Counted from the stretch's first letter, positions 24,154 through 36,612 are shown. The stretch is DNA of 64,000 nt from Blepharisma stoltei (GCA_914767885.1 CAJZBQ010000028.1:248001-312000), one strand, 5' to 3'. The notes: generated from the sequence alone by a model not told the origin. Made by a program: numbers and translations.

Positions 24154-24411
24154 TTAATATTTATCGGTTTTACTCATTCTTTTACTAACAAATTCCTCTA
24201 TTTCTTCATTGTTCTCAAATAAAATGCTTTTTACTGCATTTGTCATATCAAGTTTTTCTTGCCTTTTTTGTGTTTCTTCTAGATATTTTTTCTTTTGGAA
24301 TTCGCACCAATCATGGAGTTTTGCCAATTCATTTTTGACTTCCTCTTGCTTTTTATTTAAGTTTTCAATCTCATTATTCAAGCCACGTATTTTTCCTTCT
24401 AATTCTCCTCT
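24154..24411 (-). CDS. possible small coiled-coil protein
   Basis: Open frame of about 85 residues, Glu/Lys-rich, containing NKKQEEVKNELAKLHDW and ending SKRMSKTDKY before TAA. No in-frame ATG: the nearest upstream ATG is separated by a TAA, so an unrecognised IES or intron may hide the start. Could be a 3' exon fragment. Confidence 0.4.
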   Translation of the reverse strand, partial: RGELEGKIRGLNNEIENLNKKQEEVKNELAKLHDWCEFQKKKYLEETQKRQEKLDMTNAVKSILFENNEEIEEFVSKRMSKTDKY

Positions 24412-24643
24412 TTAAATTTTAATAAAAAATATTTCAATCTCTAGTGAACTCATTTTGTAAGAAAAAAGTTTATATAATTCATAGTAAAAGTCTATGAAAA
24501 AAATTTTATAGATTTTAAGAAATAAATTTGTTTAAATAATATTTTACTTATACCCCTCGTTTAAAATAGAATAATATATGAGTAAATTCTTGTAAAAATT
24601 ATCCCTTTTATATAGAAATTATTATTTCACTTATTATTCCCAA

Positions 24644-26094
24644 TTAGTGGGATAAAGAAATAATTTTTGGAGTCGAATTATCATATTCATTTTTGTATTG
24701 CTGATAAACTTCTTCCAAACTTCCTATATTTAATTATAGAAATTGCCCGAGGATGGCGCTATTTTGCGCCATCCTCGGGCAATTTCTATATGTCCAACAA
24801 TAGAAGAGTTTAGCCACCAGTTGGCTTTCAGGTCTGGATTTTTATCTCATGGGAGAATGAAGACTCCAAATTGGAAGAGGCAGCTAAGAGATGCCTATAG
24901 ATACCAATAGGCCATTTGAGCAACAACCAGCTTTAAACCAGAAATTATGCTTAACCTTAAATTTTCAAGGGTAGCCGCCAAAATCCAAATGCACAAAGTC
25001 AAGGGACTATCTGATCGAAGCTATATGAGTGCTGGTATCCCAAAGTAGGAACGGAAGTACATTGATTATGTGCTAACACACGTTAAATATTGTAAATTCT
25101 AAGTTAAGTTAAACTTCCAAACTTCCTAAATAACTTAATAAATTTTCTTGGTTTTTACTGACGCTATCTTCCATTCTAGTTTTTGATACTTCAAGATCAG
25201 ATTTTATTTGTAAAATCATACTTGCTAGCACTCTATTATTACTTTTGCTTTGTTTAGAGTTTCCTAGCTCTACTAAAGTCTCAAATGCAGGCGCAGCCTC
25301 ATGACCTATTTCTTCTAGTTGATTTTTTAATTCTACTAGAGTCGTAGCTGTAAGATCTTTTTGTAAAAATGAATTTTGATTAAAAATTCTATACAGTTCT
25401 TCACAATTGTTTATAGCATTATCAATAATGCTTTTCTTTTCGCTCCATTTTTCGTTTTCCTGCTCTTTTTCTTCAAGAAGTTTTTTCCTTTGCAATTTAT
25501 TTAAATCCATCTCTTTCTCTAATCTCATTTTTCTTTGTCTTTTGCTATCTAGCTCAGGTTGAATTTCGTATTTAATCTTATAATTATTTGAAACAATAGT
25601 GAGTTCAGCTTCTCTAGAAATATCAAAAAGTCTTTTATTTTCGTCATCACAGTAGACTTGGTTATATTGACTTTTAGAAATCTCTGATTTTTGAGAGTCT
25701 TGAATTTGTTGAGAAATTTGGGTAAAAAGACTAGCATTTGAGTCTGGGGTTTCACTTTGGAGCTGGATTAAGTCATTCATTACATTAAAATTTATAACGC
25801 TTAACGTCCAATACGGGGTGACAACCCCAGGTCTATCACTCGCCTTTCGTCGCATCGGGCCCACAAGTTCGCTGGGGATAAACTTGCTTCGATCACCAGG
25901 GTGCTTCTAGGGCAAATGTTACCGGCTTCGACGGGGAGCTGGATTAAGTCAAGTAGCATACTTCCGTATGAAGAATTGTCTATATCTTTGAGAGTATTTT
26001 TAACGTTGTTGTTGGTTATTTCGTGGGGATGGGGAATTGATGCTGAAAGGTGGATTGAAATAAGATAGAAGAGAGCTGTTAGAATTGCTCGCAT
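24644..26094 (-). CDS. secreted or luminal coiled-coil protein, two R insertions
   Basis: Begins MRAILTALFYLISIHLSASI, a typical signal peptide, followed by a short linker and long coiled coil (QRKMRLEKEMDLNKLQRKK). Removing R7 (25776-25951) and R6 (24727-25128) gives 290 residues ending in TAA. Both junctions are restored exactly when one flanking repeat is deleted with each element. No family recognised. A trichocyst, pigment-granule or secretory-granule protein is possible but unproven. Confidence 0.78.
24727..25128 (-). mobile_element. R6: SINE-like insertion with 25-bp hairpin
   Basis: 402 bp flanked by CTTCCAAACTTCCTA (24712-24726 and 25114-25128). 5' end on the minus strand TTTAACGTGTG. 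Its 3' part contains a perfect hairpin (24735-24790). Removal extends the secreted protein to its proper C-terminus. Confidence 0.85.
24735..24790. repeat. perfect 25-bp inverted repeat
   Basis: Arms 24735-24759 and 24766-24790 with a 6-nt TATTTT loop; core GCCCGAGGATGGCGC. Lies at the 3' end of R6. Confidence 0.95.
25776..25951 (+). mobile_element. R7: short SINE-like insertion
   Basis: 176 bp flanked by GGAGCTGGATTAAGTCA, a 17 bp perfect direct repeat (25759-25775 and 25935-25951). 5' end CTTAACGTCC, 3' end CCGGCTTCGACG. Resembles the first 160 bp of R2 and all of R13. Confidence 0.9.
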
Positions 26095-26542
26095 AATTTA
26101 AATATATATATGTTAAATATCTTCCGTTAATATGGAGTTTAAAATGGCACATTGAGGATTTTATTTATTTCTTATAGATAATTTCGTAGTTTTTTAAATT
26201 AATTGGTATAATTTAATAGCTTTATATTAATTATCAGGTCTTAAAAATTGAACCTTTCTGCTTAAATTCTTTCAAAAAAATAGCAGGAAAATATATTTAA
26301 CTAGCATTCATCAAATAAAGAAATAAACAGAAAAATATAGCTTCTGTCGAACAAATAGCCCATATTATAAATCTTTATAATTATCCATAATTTGATAAAA
26401 ATATCTTATTAGGGATTATTTATCTTCCTTTGTCTCAATCATTATCTTATTTTTTCTATATTTAAAATAATTTTTATAAAATCTCTATCTATACTCACCT
26501 ACTTATGGCTTCATAAAAAAATAATTAAAAATTTGAATAAAT
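26095..26542. other. noncoding spacer between divergent genes
   Basis: AT-rich region between the secreted coiled-coil gene (-) and the LRR gene (+). It should contain both promoters. No recognisable element. Confidence 0.5.
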
Positions 26543-29019
26543 ATGAGAAAATCAGAGGCAAGCTTCAATGAAATGCAAGAAAATGAGAAACCTTCATCCC
26601 TCGTCTCTCTCCAAATCTCGAATCGAAAATTTTCAGACTTAAAAGGCATAGAGAAATATAAGAATTTGGTAAGCTTTATTTAGGCTGAACTCGATCTTTC
26701 AGGAAACAGCTTAATTTTTGCAGTTCCTCAGCTCTTTTCATTGAAATTCCTTAAGAAGCTCATTCTTGCCAGCAACCAAATAGAAAGTCTTTGGCCACTT
26801 CCAACAACTCTTGAGCATCTCGATATTTCAGATAACTTTCTAATATCCTTAAACACTGTGCTCCCTGAACTCACTAGGCTTCAATCCTTAGATATTTCAA
26901 ATAATTACATTGAAACTCTTTCTCCTTTAAGCACACTTACTCACTTAAAGTCTCTTTCTGCAAGCTCCAATAAAATCAAAGATTTAAGCGGAATCGAAAA
27001 TCTCAATATGCTGCTTGAAGTCGAAGTTGACAATAATATGATTTCGCTTTATACAGATCTTGAAGTCTTAAAATTAAATTCAAGCATTTCTGTTATAAAC
27101 TTGAAAAATAACCCAATTTTGCAGTAAGTTTTATTTAGTGAAAGCCGAGATGAAAAATTCAGAATTGAATTTCCTTCATGTTTTACTGAGCTGAAAGAAG
27201 GAATCTTCTATAGACACCCTGAAAACCTAAAAGAATTGAAGACAAGCAAATATAGGAGTTTAATCAGAAAACATAAAAAATCAGACCAGTTTTTCAGTCC
27301 TGACTGAGGAAGCTCAAGAAGATCAAGCAAACATGGAAGTTCCTGTGCAAGTTTTCGAGAAGTTTACGACCAAATTATATGTGAAGACCCAAGTGAAGAA
27401 AAAATCCTCAATGAAAGCATGATTTCTATAGAAAGCGCTGAAAATGATAAAAGTCCTGAAATAATTATTAGTATTTTAGATCTTGATAAAGAAGAAGTAG
27501 AGTTTGTTGGAAAGAAAAATAATGTGATGATATCAAAGCTCCCACTAGATAAAATCAGTGATAAGCCCAGTTACGAAAAGTGAAGCACAAAGCCAGACAG
27601 TAGCTTACTCTCCTTCCTTCATGAGCGAACAAAAAATTTTGTTAGCTTAAGGGAGGGGTTAATCTTTAATTCTAAAAAATTTATAAATTTTATAATAATT
27701 TTTTTTCAAAATCTAAAAGAATCCCAATTCGTAAAATTGGAAAGTGGAAATTATTTTAATTTGTAAAATTTATACTTTAAATGCAAATTGTTTAAAAGTA
27801 AATAGATTTTACTATATTAATTATCACTTATATATCAAAATATTTTTATATCAAAATATTTTTATATAAAAATATTTTTGCTCACTCACGGAGTGTTAGT
27901 TTTAACCAAAAATAGTGATTTTTTAAATGATTTTGCTCGCTTACAGAGAGAGGGAGTTAGAAGCCTTATTTGAAGAATTAATTTCTTATTATGGGCTTGA
28001 GGAGCCTGATATCCACGAATTCAGTTTTTCCAATGAAAAATACGAACATGTTGTATCAATACTCAAAGAAAGGGAGGATGAAAGAAAATCACTATTAAGT
28101 CAGACAGAGATGCTAAAATCTAAAATAAATGAATTAGAACGAAGCCAAGAAGAATTTTTCCAAGAAAAGCTTGAAAAAGCAAAAGAAATAAAATCACTGA
28201 AAAAGCAGCTGAAAGAACTGAGAAAAACTTCAGAAAAAAACATTCAGGATTTATATGAAGAAACCGCGAAGCTTAAATTAGAAAAAGATACAATTTCCAC
28301 TCAAATGTTTGAGAGCCAAAATTTATTGATGAAGAAAATAAGGGAAATTGAAGTAGAGCATGAATTTTCTAAGCGAGCTACTAATTTTAATTCTTCAATG
28401 GAAGAATGCCAGATTGATGGGTCGAGAGCTTTACTGTCTCACAGATTTGATAGCTCTTTTATGGTGACTAACTCCCCCCTCCGTGGGTGAACAAAATCAT
28501 TGGAAAAATCCCTATTTTTTGCCCCAAAACCCACCTCCGTGAGTGAACAAAAATTTTTTATGAAAAATAAAAATTATATATAAGTGATAATTATTATAAT
28601 GAAATCTCGAGCTAATTCTGTTTTAATTTTAAGCAAATTGCGTTTTAAAACATAAATTCTATAAATTAAATTAATGTTTGCTTCCAAATTTTTGCGAATT
28701 AATTTTTTTTTTTTTTAAATTTCGAAAAAAAATTTTTCCTATAAAATTTATATATAAATTATTTAAAAAAAAAAATCAACCCCCCTCTGTGAGTGAACAA
28801 AATTGCTTTGTTCGCTCACGGAGGGTGGGGAGTAAGGAGATGAGCTTTTGCCAATATCAAAATTCTGATAGAACAGAAGCTCTTGTAAATAAAGAAGTAG
28901 GTGATTACATACAAAAACTTCTGAAGAAAATCTCAACTCAAATTGAAAAATTGAAAAAAGTGAGAGCTCAGCGAGATAAATTGAAACAATTTTATGATAA
29001 GCATAAAAATGTAATATAA
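26543..29019 (+). CDS. leucine-rich repeat plus coiled-coil protein
   Basis: Two 15-nt introns (26669-26683, 27124-27138) and two MITE-A copies (27608-27959, 28472-28835) are removed to give 576 residues. Residues about 40-200 are leucine-rich repeats (AELDLSGNSL, LEHLDISDNFL, LQSLDISNNYI). The middle is Ser-rich with Trp encoded by TGA (SPD(W)GSS). The C-terminal half is a long coiled coil ending YDKHKNVI. LRR/coiled-coil proteins of this build often serve cilia or basal bodies. No specific orthologue recognised. Confidence 0.85.
26669..26683 (+). other. 15-nt intron
   Basis: gtaagctttatttag; removal keeps the LRR frame (KNL|AELDL). Confidence 0.9.
27124..27138 (+). other. 15-nt intron
   Basis: gtaagttttatttag; contains an in-frame TAA, and removal continues the frame. 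Confidence 0.9.
27608..27959 (-). mobile_element. MITE-A copy A6, diverged
   Basis: 352 bp, inverted, flanked by TTA. Motif copies are mutated (CATGAGCGAACAAAA, GCTCGCTTACAGAG). Removal joins KPDSSL to EALFEEL in frame. Confidence 0.88.
28472..28835 (+). mobile_element. MITE-A copy A7
   Basis: 364 bp, forward, flanked by TAA on both sides. Removal joins SFMVT to KEMSFCQY in frame. Confidence 0.9.
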
Positions 29020-29055
29020 TTTTTCCTTATTTTTAATTCAAGTATGATTAATTTA

Positions 29056-31848
29056 TTAGTTGGAGACCAATGCCAAGTATTTTTGAGAAACCTTTTTATC
29101 TTTCAACAAGTTTCCAATTCTTATCAAAAGGATAGCCACTTGTGACCCTTCAGGAGCTTCAAATATCTTTGAAAGAGCCAAATAAAATTTGATTAAAATA
29201 TCAATAGTTTCTTCATCAGGCGAACTAATTTCTCCAAACTCAGCCACAAAGTTCAAGAGTTCCTCCAAAATCAGTCCCAGCAAAGTTATCATATCTTCTT
29301 TGAATTTCTTATTCCCAGACATCAATTTATCGTTAGAATCTACTCTAAACAGTCTAAATGGCAATCTGCTTTGAGCTTGAGAAGATAAATACCACAGCAT
29401 ACTAATAAAAGCTCTGTATTTAATTTTTTCAAATCTCTTATTCAAAGCTGTAAGAGTATTTAGAAGTCCATGTGCAGGCAAGAAAAACCCTGATGTGGAG
29501 GCAGGATTATCAGGCAAAATCACCATTTGTCCTATCAAGGCATGCAGACTAGGCTCGATTTCAGCTAAATTATCTTCAGTTGCGAGTTCTCCTATAAGTG
29601 AAATTGCTGCTTTTATTTGAGACTCAGCTTCTCCTAATAGCCCATTCATTAAGGCTACTTGGCTTCCTAATACAAAAAGCTTGAATTGGGTGACAGGACT
29701 TTCTAAAGAAGGTGTTGTGATGTGGGCATAAGAGATACAAGCTTTAAGGAATGCATGGGTTTTAAGGTTATGTTTGCCTCCTACAAGCCTGTATGCTCTC
29801 ATTGCGATATCTAGTACAGCGTATACAAGAGTTTCTGTGACAACGTCTAGGTTAATAAATGAAGCTCTAGCATCTGTTAAAACTGACAGATGCTGCTCTA
29901 AATTTCTGCCAAAATTTAACTAAATAAAAATTACATTTTTCAAGAATCTGCAAATTAATCTTGAAACTCTATCAACAAATTCAGGACTATGCTCAGAAAT
30001 ATCAATACTGTCGTGGACTACTCTTGTTACTTGGAAAAGTGCATGAATCATTAGAGGGTTTGAGACTGTGAATTTTATTTCTTCTCTAGCATAATGCTCG
30101 ACTATTTTATTACAAATTTCAGATTTTTTTTGAATTGAGAACTCATCGAGAAATGATAAAAAGGGTGCAGGTCCAATGATAGTGTGTTTCACAGAAGTAC
30201 TTTTGGTCGAAAATTTTTAGCAGTGTGCTTATTTAGCCGAAATTTAACGGTTTTGTCTCACTATAAAATGATTCGAACAAATTTTTCCCTATGAGATGTC
30301 GCACTATCAAAATTCCACAGTCATTTGACATGAAACCGATAAAAAGCTTTCTAAAGATAATAATGCTGAGAGGTCTTTTGAATGCACTATTAAAACGTTC
30401 ATTATATTTGCTAATGATCCTGACCAATCTCTTCCAGTACCATTTTTTTTAAGAAGAGCTAGAACACTATCAAGTAGCCCATTGACTTCTTTAGGACCGA
30501 ATTGTTTTAGATAAATTTGGAAGAACACATCTGCTGCTTTTAAATATAAATTAATATCAGTATGCCCATTTCTTTCTATAGCACTCCAAAGAGTGCTCAA
30601 TAAAGGTAAAGAATCTTGGTCTTGAGGGCTATCATAAACTGCTCTTGCCAACGCAACTGCAACTTTTAATGATTCTGCAGGGATCCTAATTGAGTTCATT
30701 TTATCTATAAATAAACTCATTTGAGAAGTTATGTGTCTGCCTGGAAATTCTTCAATTAAAGCTCTTAATATATCTGGCTGTTTTTCTATAGCAGAAGCCA
30801 GTTTTTCTAGAATTTGAAACAATAAATCTCTAGAGCTTCCATATGCCACACAATAAAATACCCACTCAAGTGCTGGCGTGCTCACTTCATACTGCTCAGG
30901 AGGTGCCAAAACTAAATTTTCACAGACATCTTCAATTAAATCATTAAGATATTGCCTACTATTCATACTCAAATTAATCGCTTGCTTTGCCAAAAACATG
31001 CTTGCATAAGCTGCCATCATAGGATTTCCAATCCCCCTTATCTGTGACACTAATCTCCCCAGCACTTCTGGGTATTTATCAATCCACAAAAACCTATAAC
31101 ACTTTAGCAAAGCCATTTCTATAAAAATCCTAGGCTGAAGCTCTCTTATGCAAGAAATTTTCAAAAACCAATTTGTAGCTGTATCTCTAGCTAGCTCATT
31201 TACTTGAGTTGGCAAAAAAATTTCATCAGTTTTCCCATCAAATGCAATATTCATCAATCTCTGGTAAACCAAGTCTCCAAAGTGCTCCAACATATTCGTT
31301 ATAGTAATAAAAACAGATGGGTAATATGCTGGATCAGTCACATCTTTTAACATTTTAGTTGCTTGAATTGCAAGTTTTAATGTTTTGACTCTATCATTAA
31401 TTCCCCAAGCTTGGTCTAGTTCTCGCGTGAGAGTTTCTATGTGAGTGATAAATTCTTTGTGAGAGACATAAGAAATTTCATTGGACTTGTGCTTTGATGG
31501 GGCTTCTAAGAGCTCCATGCGAGAGAAAGCATGCTGGACAACTTTCACCTCTTCATTTTCTTGGCTGTCTGTAGTGATTTTAAAGCCAGTTGTACTTTGG
31601 TATTTTTCTGAAGTCATTTTGCTTAGAACAGCCCAATACTCTAATGGATCTTCTTTAGGGCTCAGGAGAATGTCTTCTCGAGTTTGTTTTCTTTTTGAAT
31701 TAAGGCCTAATGGATCTATAAACTCGACAGTTTGCTTTTTTGAGTTTCCTGATAGCGGGTGCTCTGTGCTTGGCTTAGCCGCAATTGTAGCTTTGACAGT
31801 CTCGAGATGGTAATTTCTCTTTCTAATTGTCCAAGTGTTGATATCCAT
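29056..31848 (-). CDS. VPS35L: VPS35L, retriever complex subunit
   Basis: Endosomal recycling scaffold of the VPS35 superfamily (retriever rather than retromer). Removing MITE-C (30164-30346) and a 15-nt intron (29920-29934) gives 864 residues, near the usual 960. Diagnostic blocks: DPLG near the N-terminus, ELDQAWGINDRVKTLKLAIQ, NWFLKISCIRELQPR, RGIGNPM, ESFLSFLDEF (across the MITE-C site), VVHDSI, and RVDSNDKLMSGNKKF. These match VPS35L better than VPS35. The stop lies 36 bp from the end of the convergent LRR gene. Confidence 0.92.
29920..29934 (-). other. 15-nt intron in VPS35L
   Basis: gtaatttttatttag on the minus strand, with an in-frame stop. Removal restores FLKN|LNFGRNLEQ. Confidence 0.92.
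30164..30346. mobile_element. MITE-C copy C1
   Basis: 183 bp flanked by GATAAAAAG (30155-30163 and 30338-30346). Imperfect inverted ends of about 22 bp (GGTGCAGGTCCAATGATAG and TTTCATGTCAAATGACTG). The second copy lies at 54351. Confidence 0.8.
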
Positions 31849-32018
31849 TTATCAACAAGCTAAAAAGTGCATGCAATATATCACTTAATAGAGAATGCTA
31901 AAAATTTTTTGAATAATTTATAATAAAAAAGTAATTAGCTATTATGATTTGGCAAAAATATATTTTTATTTTTAACAAAATGCAAAGTCTAATAATTCTT
32001 CAAATATATAATTGTTGC

Positions 32019-33033
32019 ATGAGTGCATTCAAAACTTCTCGTAACAAAGAATTTACAATAAACCCAAGCTTTAAAGACGTCAGTACCAGAAGGCCAGCAT
32101 CCAAGAGAGAAAACGGAATTTTTCCATCAAAAAAATCAAATTCAATCAGCAGCAATCAAATCAAGTTGCCAAAGCAAGCAGAAGATAATTCCAATCCTTC
32201 AAGACATCACAGGCAGCACTCTCCAGGATCTGTGTATCACCATGCATCAAGACTAAGCCCTTGTAATGCGTCTTCAAACTTTTCAAGCTCATTTTCAGGT
32301 AGTGTTGAAATTATAATGAGCGAACTTGACAATCCAAAAGAAGAAGATGGAACTGAAAATGTTGAGAAAATAAATTTTATTTTTAAATGCAAATCACCTA
32401 ATAATGGTTTAAGTTTAATGAATTTCTCTAGCACATTGAGTATCTTGTAAGTCTTCTTAACTTGAGGTTCAACTACGATAACAGCTCTGAACAACGGTAG
32501 GTGCGGCCTAACCGTCGAACCGTTAAAGTTATCGAGCTTTTTCAGACTTCTTTAGTCAATGCCAGAAATAATGGCTTATATTAATGCCATTTTAATGAGC
32601 ACCAAATATTGAGAAGAAAAATGAAGATCATAAATTGAATTTTGACGAAATTTCTGAATTAGAGCAAGATACTTCTAAAAAAATAACAAAACAGCAAGGA
32701 AAAAAAGATGTATTAAAACATCCCTGGAATGAAGATTTGCCTGCTAGAAAAGAAATCCAAAAAGCAGAAAATTCAAGTTTTGTGATTTTAAATCAAGGGA
32801 TGACACAAATTCTTAATAGCTTTGAGATGAAAAAACAAGAAGTTGAAGCTACAAAAAGACTTGTGAAGCAGCAGCTCTTAGGACTATTTACAAAAGATGA
32901 AACCAATAATAAAAATGAGGTTAGGGAACACAAAAGTAAGGCAAAAAATCTATCTGCAGATTTAATAGAAAATAATTCGAAAATAAAGCAAGATATCAGT
33001 CCACATCTTTATCATTCCCGAGGTAAAAAATAG
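32019..33033 (+). CDS. hypothetical Ser/Lys-rich protein
   Basis: Removing R8 (32404-32608) gives 269 residues, starting MSAFKTSRNKEF and ending YHSRGKK before TAG. N-terminal half is basic and Ser-rich (PASKRENGIFPSKKSNSI); the C-terminal half has a short coiled coil (EMKKQEVEATKRLVKQQ). No family recognised. Confidence 0.65.
32404..32608 (+). mobile_element. R8: short SINE-like insertion
   Basis: 205 bp flanked by CACCWAATA (32395-32403 and 32600-32608, one mismatch). 3' end ATGCCATTTTAATGAG matches other R elements. Removal keeps the frame (KCKSP|NIEKKN). Confidence 0.65.
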
Positions 33034-33130
33034 TTGTTATTTATAAGTTCTTTAAATTGGTTTTAAACTTTTGTCTCATAGAAAAGAAAAATTATTAGTA
33101 AATAAAAAATAAATGTGTGGTAGCATTATC

Positions 33131-34888
33131 TTATTCAAGTTTTTCCCATTCCAATCTTTGTTTATGCTGTTCAATGCTTCCTTCTAAAACTTTAGTCATC
33201 AATTCAGGTGTTAAAATTGCGTTTTCTTGGTTAAATGCTGCATCATGCCATGCAATGACTAGCTTATATATTTCTCTTCCAGAAAATCCTTCAGTCTTTT
33301 TAGCCATTTCTTCTATAAAAGTATCATCAACTCCTAACATTCCGATATCAGTTTTTTTGTATATCAACGTCCTTGGGTGCATAACATATTGATGCAGCTT
33401 TTTCCTCATTGTTTTTGGTGGAGAACAATATTGTAGCAAATAGTGGTAAAGCATTTGCAGTCTCTGTTTTTGGCCTGGTTTTTCAAAGTGCACAATTTCA
33501 TCAACTCTATCAAGAATGGCCCTGTCTAGCTGCTCAGGTGTATTTGAGGCAAGGACTAGCATAAAATTATGTGACGCAGATCCAGTTCTATATAAAAGTG
33601 CATTTAAAGCATTTCTCATTTCTTCACTTATATGAGTTGTATCTCTTCTTCTTAAAAATGCATCAGCTTCATCCATAAAAAGGAGCACACCTCTTTTGCT
33701 TGTGCTTGCCCAGTCAAAAAGTTTATGGAGCTCTGTAACACCTTCTTTTCCAAGTGGCCCAATATCACCACCAGTGAAAATTGCATAATCCATGCCTGAA
33801 TGGTCAGCCAAGCTTTTAGCAAAAAGTGTTTTTCCTGTCCCTGGAGGGCCATATAGCAGTAAATTTCTAAATGGAGCATAATGCTTTTTTCTATTAACAA
33901 TACTATGAGCAAGTGTCTTTAAGCCTCTTTCTAAGTTTTCATTAATGAAAATCCCTTCCAAAATATCTTTTTCACGCTGAACTGTAGATGTTGGTAAAAA
34001 TCGTCCTTTAACAATCCACTGCTTATAAAGTTTATTAACTGGAGTCGTAATGACTTCTTTTACTGTCGTTTTTCTTGATGTCTGTCTAACTAAAGAAGGC
34101 TTTCCTAAGCGAGCTTCTATAAAAGTCGATGTATCCCCATTCATATTAATAAAAAACCATTATTATTTTTTCATAGAAAACGGCTAACATGCATCTGTTA
34201 TATAAATATGAATAATTTTTCCTGCTGCTTTTGCAAACTGGAAGCCAAAAAATGCAATTGTAAGAGCTCCTGACAAATAAAGCAAATTTTTGAAGTCGCC
34301 TAAATAAGTTTTTAAGCCTCCTCCGACTGCTTCCAAATTCTGTGACCAGACTTCTTTGAGCGTATTTCTCCTTTCATCTTCTTTAATTTTAATCTCTTCA
34401 AAGCGCAGATCTCTTGTTTCTTTCATGAATTCAATTTTAGCCAGCTGTTTTTCTCTAATTCTATCTTGATCGCCTTGGCGTTTAAGCTGATGTTCATATT
34501 CAAGGGTTTCTCTTCTCAATGCTTCTTGTTTGGCTACACTTTCTTCATCTTTTCTTCTGTTCATTTCTTGCTGACGAGCATGTTGGTCTAGCTGGTCTTG
34601 GTATCTCTGCCTTGCAAGCTGATCGTCAAACTGACTTTTTTGCTTTGATATTTCTAGCTCTTTTTCAAGGGTCTTTCGTTTTTCTTGCTGCTCAATTTGA
34701 GCACGCTGGACTTCTAATTGCTTCATTGATGCCTCTGCTTCAGCTTTTTTGGTTTCTTCTTGTTTAATTGTGATTTCAAAAGCTTGTTTAGCGTTCGAGG
34801 ATTTGTCAAGTTCTTTGGCGGCCTTTGCAGCTCTTTCGAGTCCAGATGAATCAAAGCCATAAGCACCTTTTGTATCACGACTGACCAT
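33131..34888 (-). CDS. ATAD3: ATAD3, mitochondrial AAA+ ATPase
   Basis: Inner-membrane AAA+ protein tied to mitochondrial nucleoids and contact sites. After removing a 69-bp IES (34134-34202) it has 562 residues. The N-terminal half is charged coiled coil (QEETKKAEAEASMKQLE), then a hydrophobic segment near LLYLSGALTIAFFGF. Then STFIEARLGKPSLVRQTSR, the ATAD3 signature spanning the IES, and the AAA+ domain with Walker A GPPGTGKT, Walker B LLFMDEADAFLRR and VLASNTPEQLDRA. Order and length fit ATAD3. Confidence 0.94.
34134..34202. other. short TA-flanked IES in ATAD3
   Basis: 69 bp with in-frame stop. Excision at TA joins the coiled-coil/membrane part to the ATPase part. A neighbouring TA pair is also in frame. 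Confidence 0.8.
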
Positions 34889-34977
34889 CTTTATTAGCCG
34901 TGAATTATGTAATTAAAAAATTAACACCAAAGAAATTAATTGGATTATTTTGTGTTAAAATTGAATAATGTCCCATT

Positions 34978-36334
34978 CTATACATCTTTTATTTCAGATA
35001 TAGCCTAAGCCTGCTTTTGGCTCGGGCTCCTAACTTCAGAAGGGTTTGGCTTTATCAACATTTTGTGGTAAAACCAACTACCCAGATGGCAAATCTCTGA
35101 TATAAAGTGGACTGGTCATCTGGGAACCAATAAATGCTGGCAAAACTAACTCCTCTTCAGACGTCGGCATAGCCGAGCCAAAAGAAGGCGTGGGCTATAA
35201 AGCATTAAATACTGAGTCTTCGTTGGATTCTTTGTATGTGAGAATCTCTCCGATGTCACTGCAAACAGCGCTTGGGGAGTAAATGAAGTCAATTGTACTT
35301 AAGTGGTCAAGATCTTTACTTGACATTTGGTTCAAAAGAGAATTGGAAGAGCCAAATGAGATTTTCGAATCAATTGAATTAATAATAGCTGGTCTTGCTT
35401 TACTTTTTACTATCTGATTATAAATATCTTCAACTGGGATTCCGTTAGACTTAACTGCATTCACCAGATCTCTAAATATTTTCAGTCTCTGTTTTAACTC
35501 TTTTGCGTAATCTTTTGACTGCTTAAGAAGCTCTTTTAGCGTATCATTGTCATTTTTCGTATCCTTTATCACTTCTTTGTTATTTTTCTTTTCATTCTTC
35601 AATATCACTTTCAAAGAATCGATTTTTTCTTGTAATAAATCATTTTCTTTATTTTTATCACTTAAATTTGAATTTAATTCCATATTTTCAATAGCAAGCT
35701 TTTTAAACCTTTTTCTGAACAATTTTAATGTGTGGGCTTCTTCTTTAAGCTTGCTATTTAACGCAGCAATTTCGCTGGTTTTTGTTTTTAATTCTTTTTC
35801 TAAAAAATTTATCCACTCATCATATCCATTTTTTATCTGCCTCATCACTTTTGAATATGGGTTTTCTATTGAAATAAGCTCATCCCACATTTGATTATAA
35901 ATTTTGAACTTGTCAAAGCTAGTGGCGCTCTCTTCGCCAAATCTTTGTAAATGGTAATTAATTTTTGATTCAAATGCATAGATATCAATATGTTTTTCTA
36001 TTGTTGACTTAGTTGACGGAGTTGCGTAATCAGAATTAGTTTGTTCTATATCAGCAAAACTTGTTGTGAATAGGCTTTCTGGGCTTTTTGCTTTTAATGA
36101 GGAATTTAGTTTTAATCTGGACTGTGATCGTGACTTAGATAAATTTTCATGTGTAAGCGTTCTTACTGCATCTTTGGAATAGAGCTGTATATCAATTTTT
36201 GATTTTAAATTGATAGCTTGTAAAGATGTCTGCTCTATTAAAGGAGATCTTGATCTTTGAAGGCTGGATCTGCCTTGTGGAGTACCTGATCGAATTCTTA
36301 ATACTTTATCCTGAGGCTTTTCATTGTGTGACAT
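34978..36334 (-). CDS. coiled-coil protein
   Basis: 385 residues when the TIR-bearing IES 35001-35199 is removed; otherwise it would stop eight codons earlier. Ser/Arg-rich N-terminus (RSSLQRSRSP) and long central coiled coil (DKNKENDLLQEKIDSLK). The C-terminal part is acidic. No family recognised. Confidence 0.75.
35001..35199. other. TIR-bearing TA-flanked IES at a gene 3' end
   Basis: 199 bp with inverted ends TATAGCCYACGCCTTCTTTT-like at both sides (about 34999-35025 and 35172-35197). GC-richer than neighbours. Probably a small MITE of a further family. Confidence 0.72.
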
Positions 36335-36612
36335 TTTAGAAAATATTGGAATAACAGTAATCTAAGTAGTAATTCACTTAATATTATGAGAAAGAACTTC
36401 TTAATATAAATGATAATTAATGATGTGTAAATCTATGCTAAAAAACACTTTAAATAGTAGTTTTGATTGTTTTAGAAGAAATAATTTGGGATAGTTACCT
36501 ATATAAGGACATATTTATGATTTATTTTTTAATGATAATCCTTATAGGAAAGACCTCCTAATAAAATTTACCACATTTTTGCATTTCCCATATCTAAAAT
36601 TTCATAATAAGT

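Noticed and set aside
24735-24790. Rho-independent terminator or CRISPR-type repeat
   Set aside because: Eukaryotic context, single occurrence and location within a retroposon.
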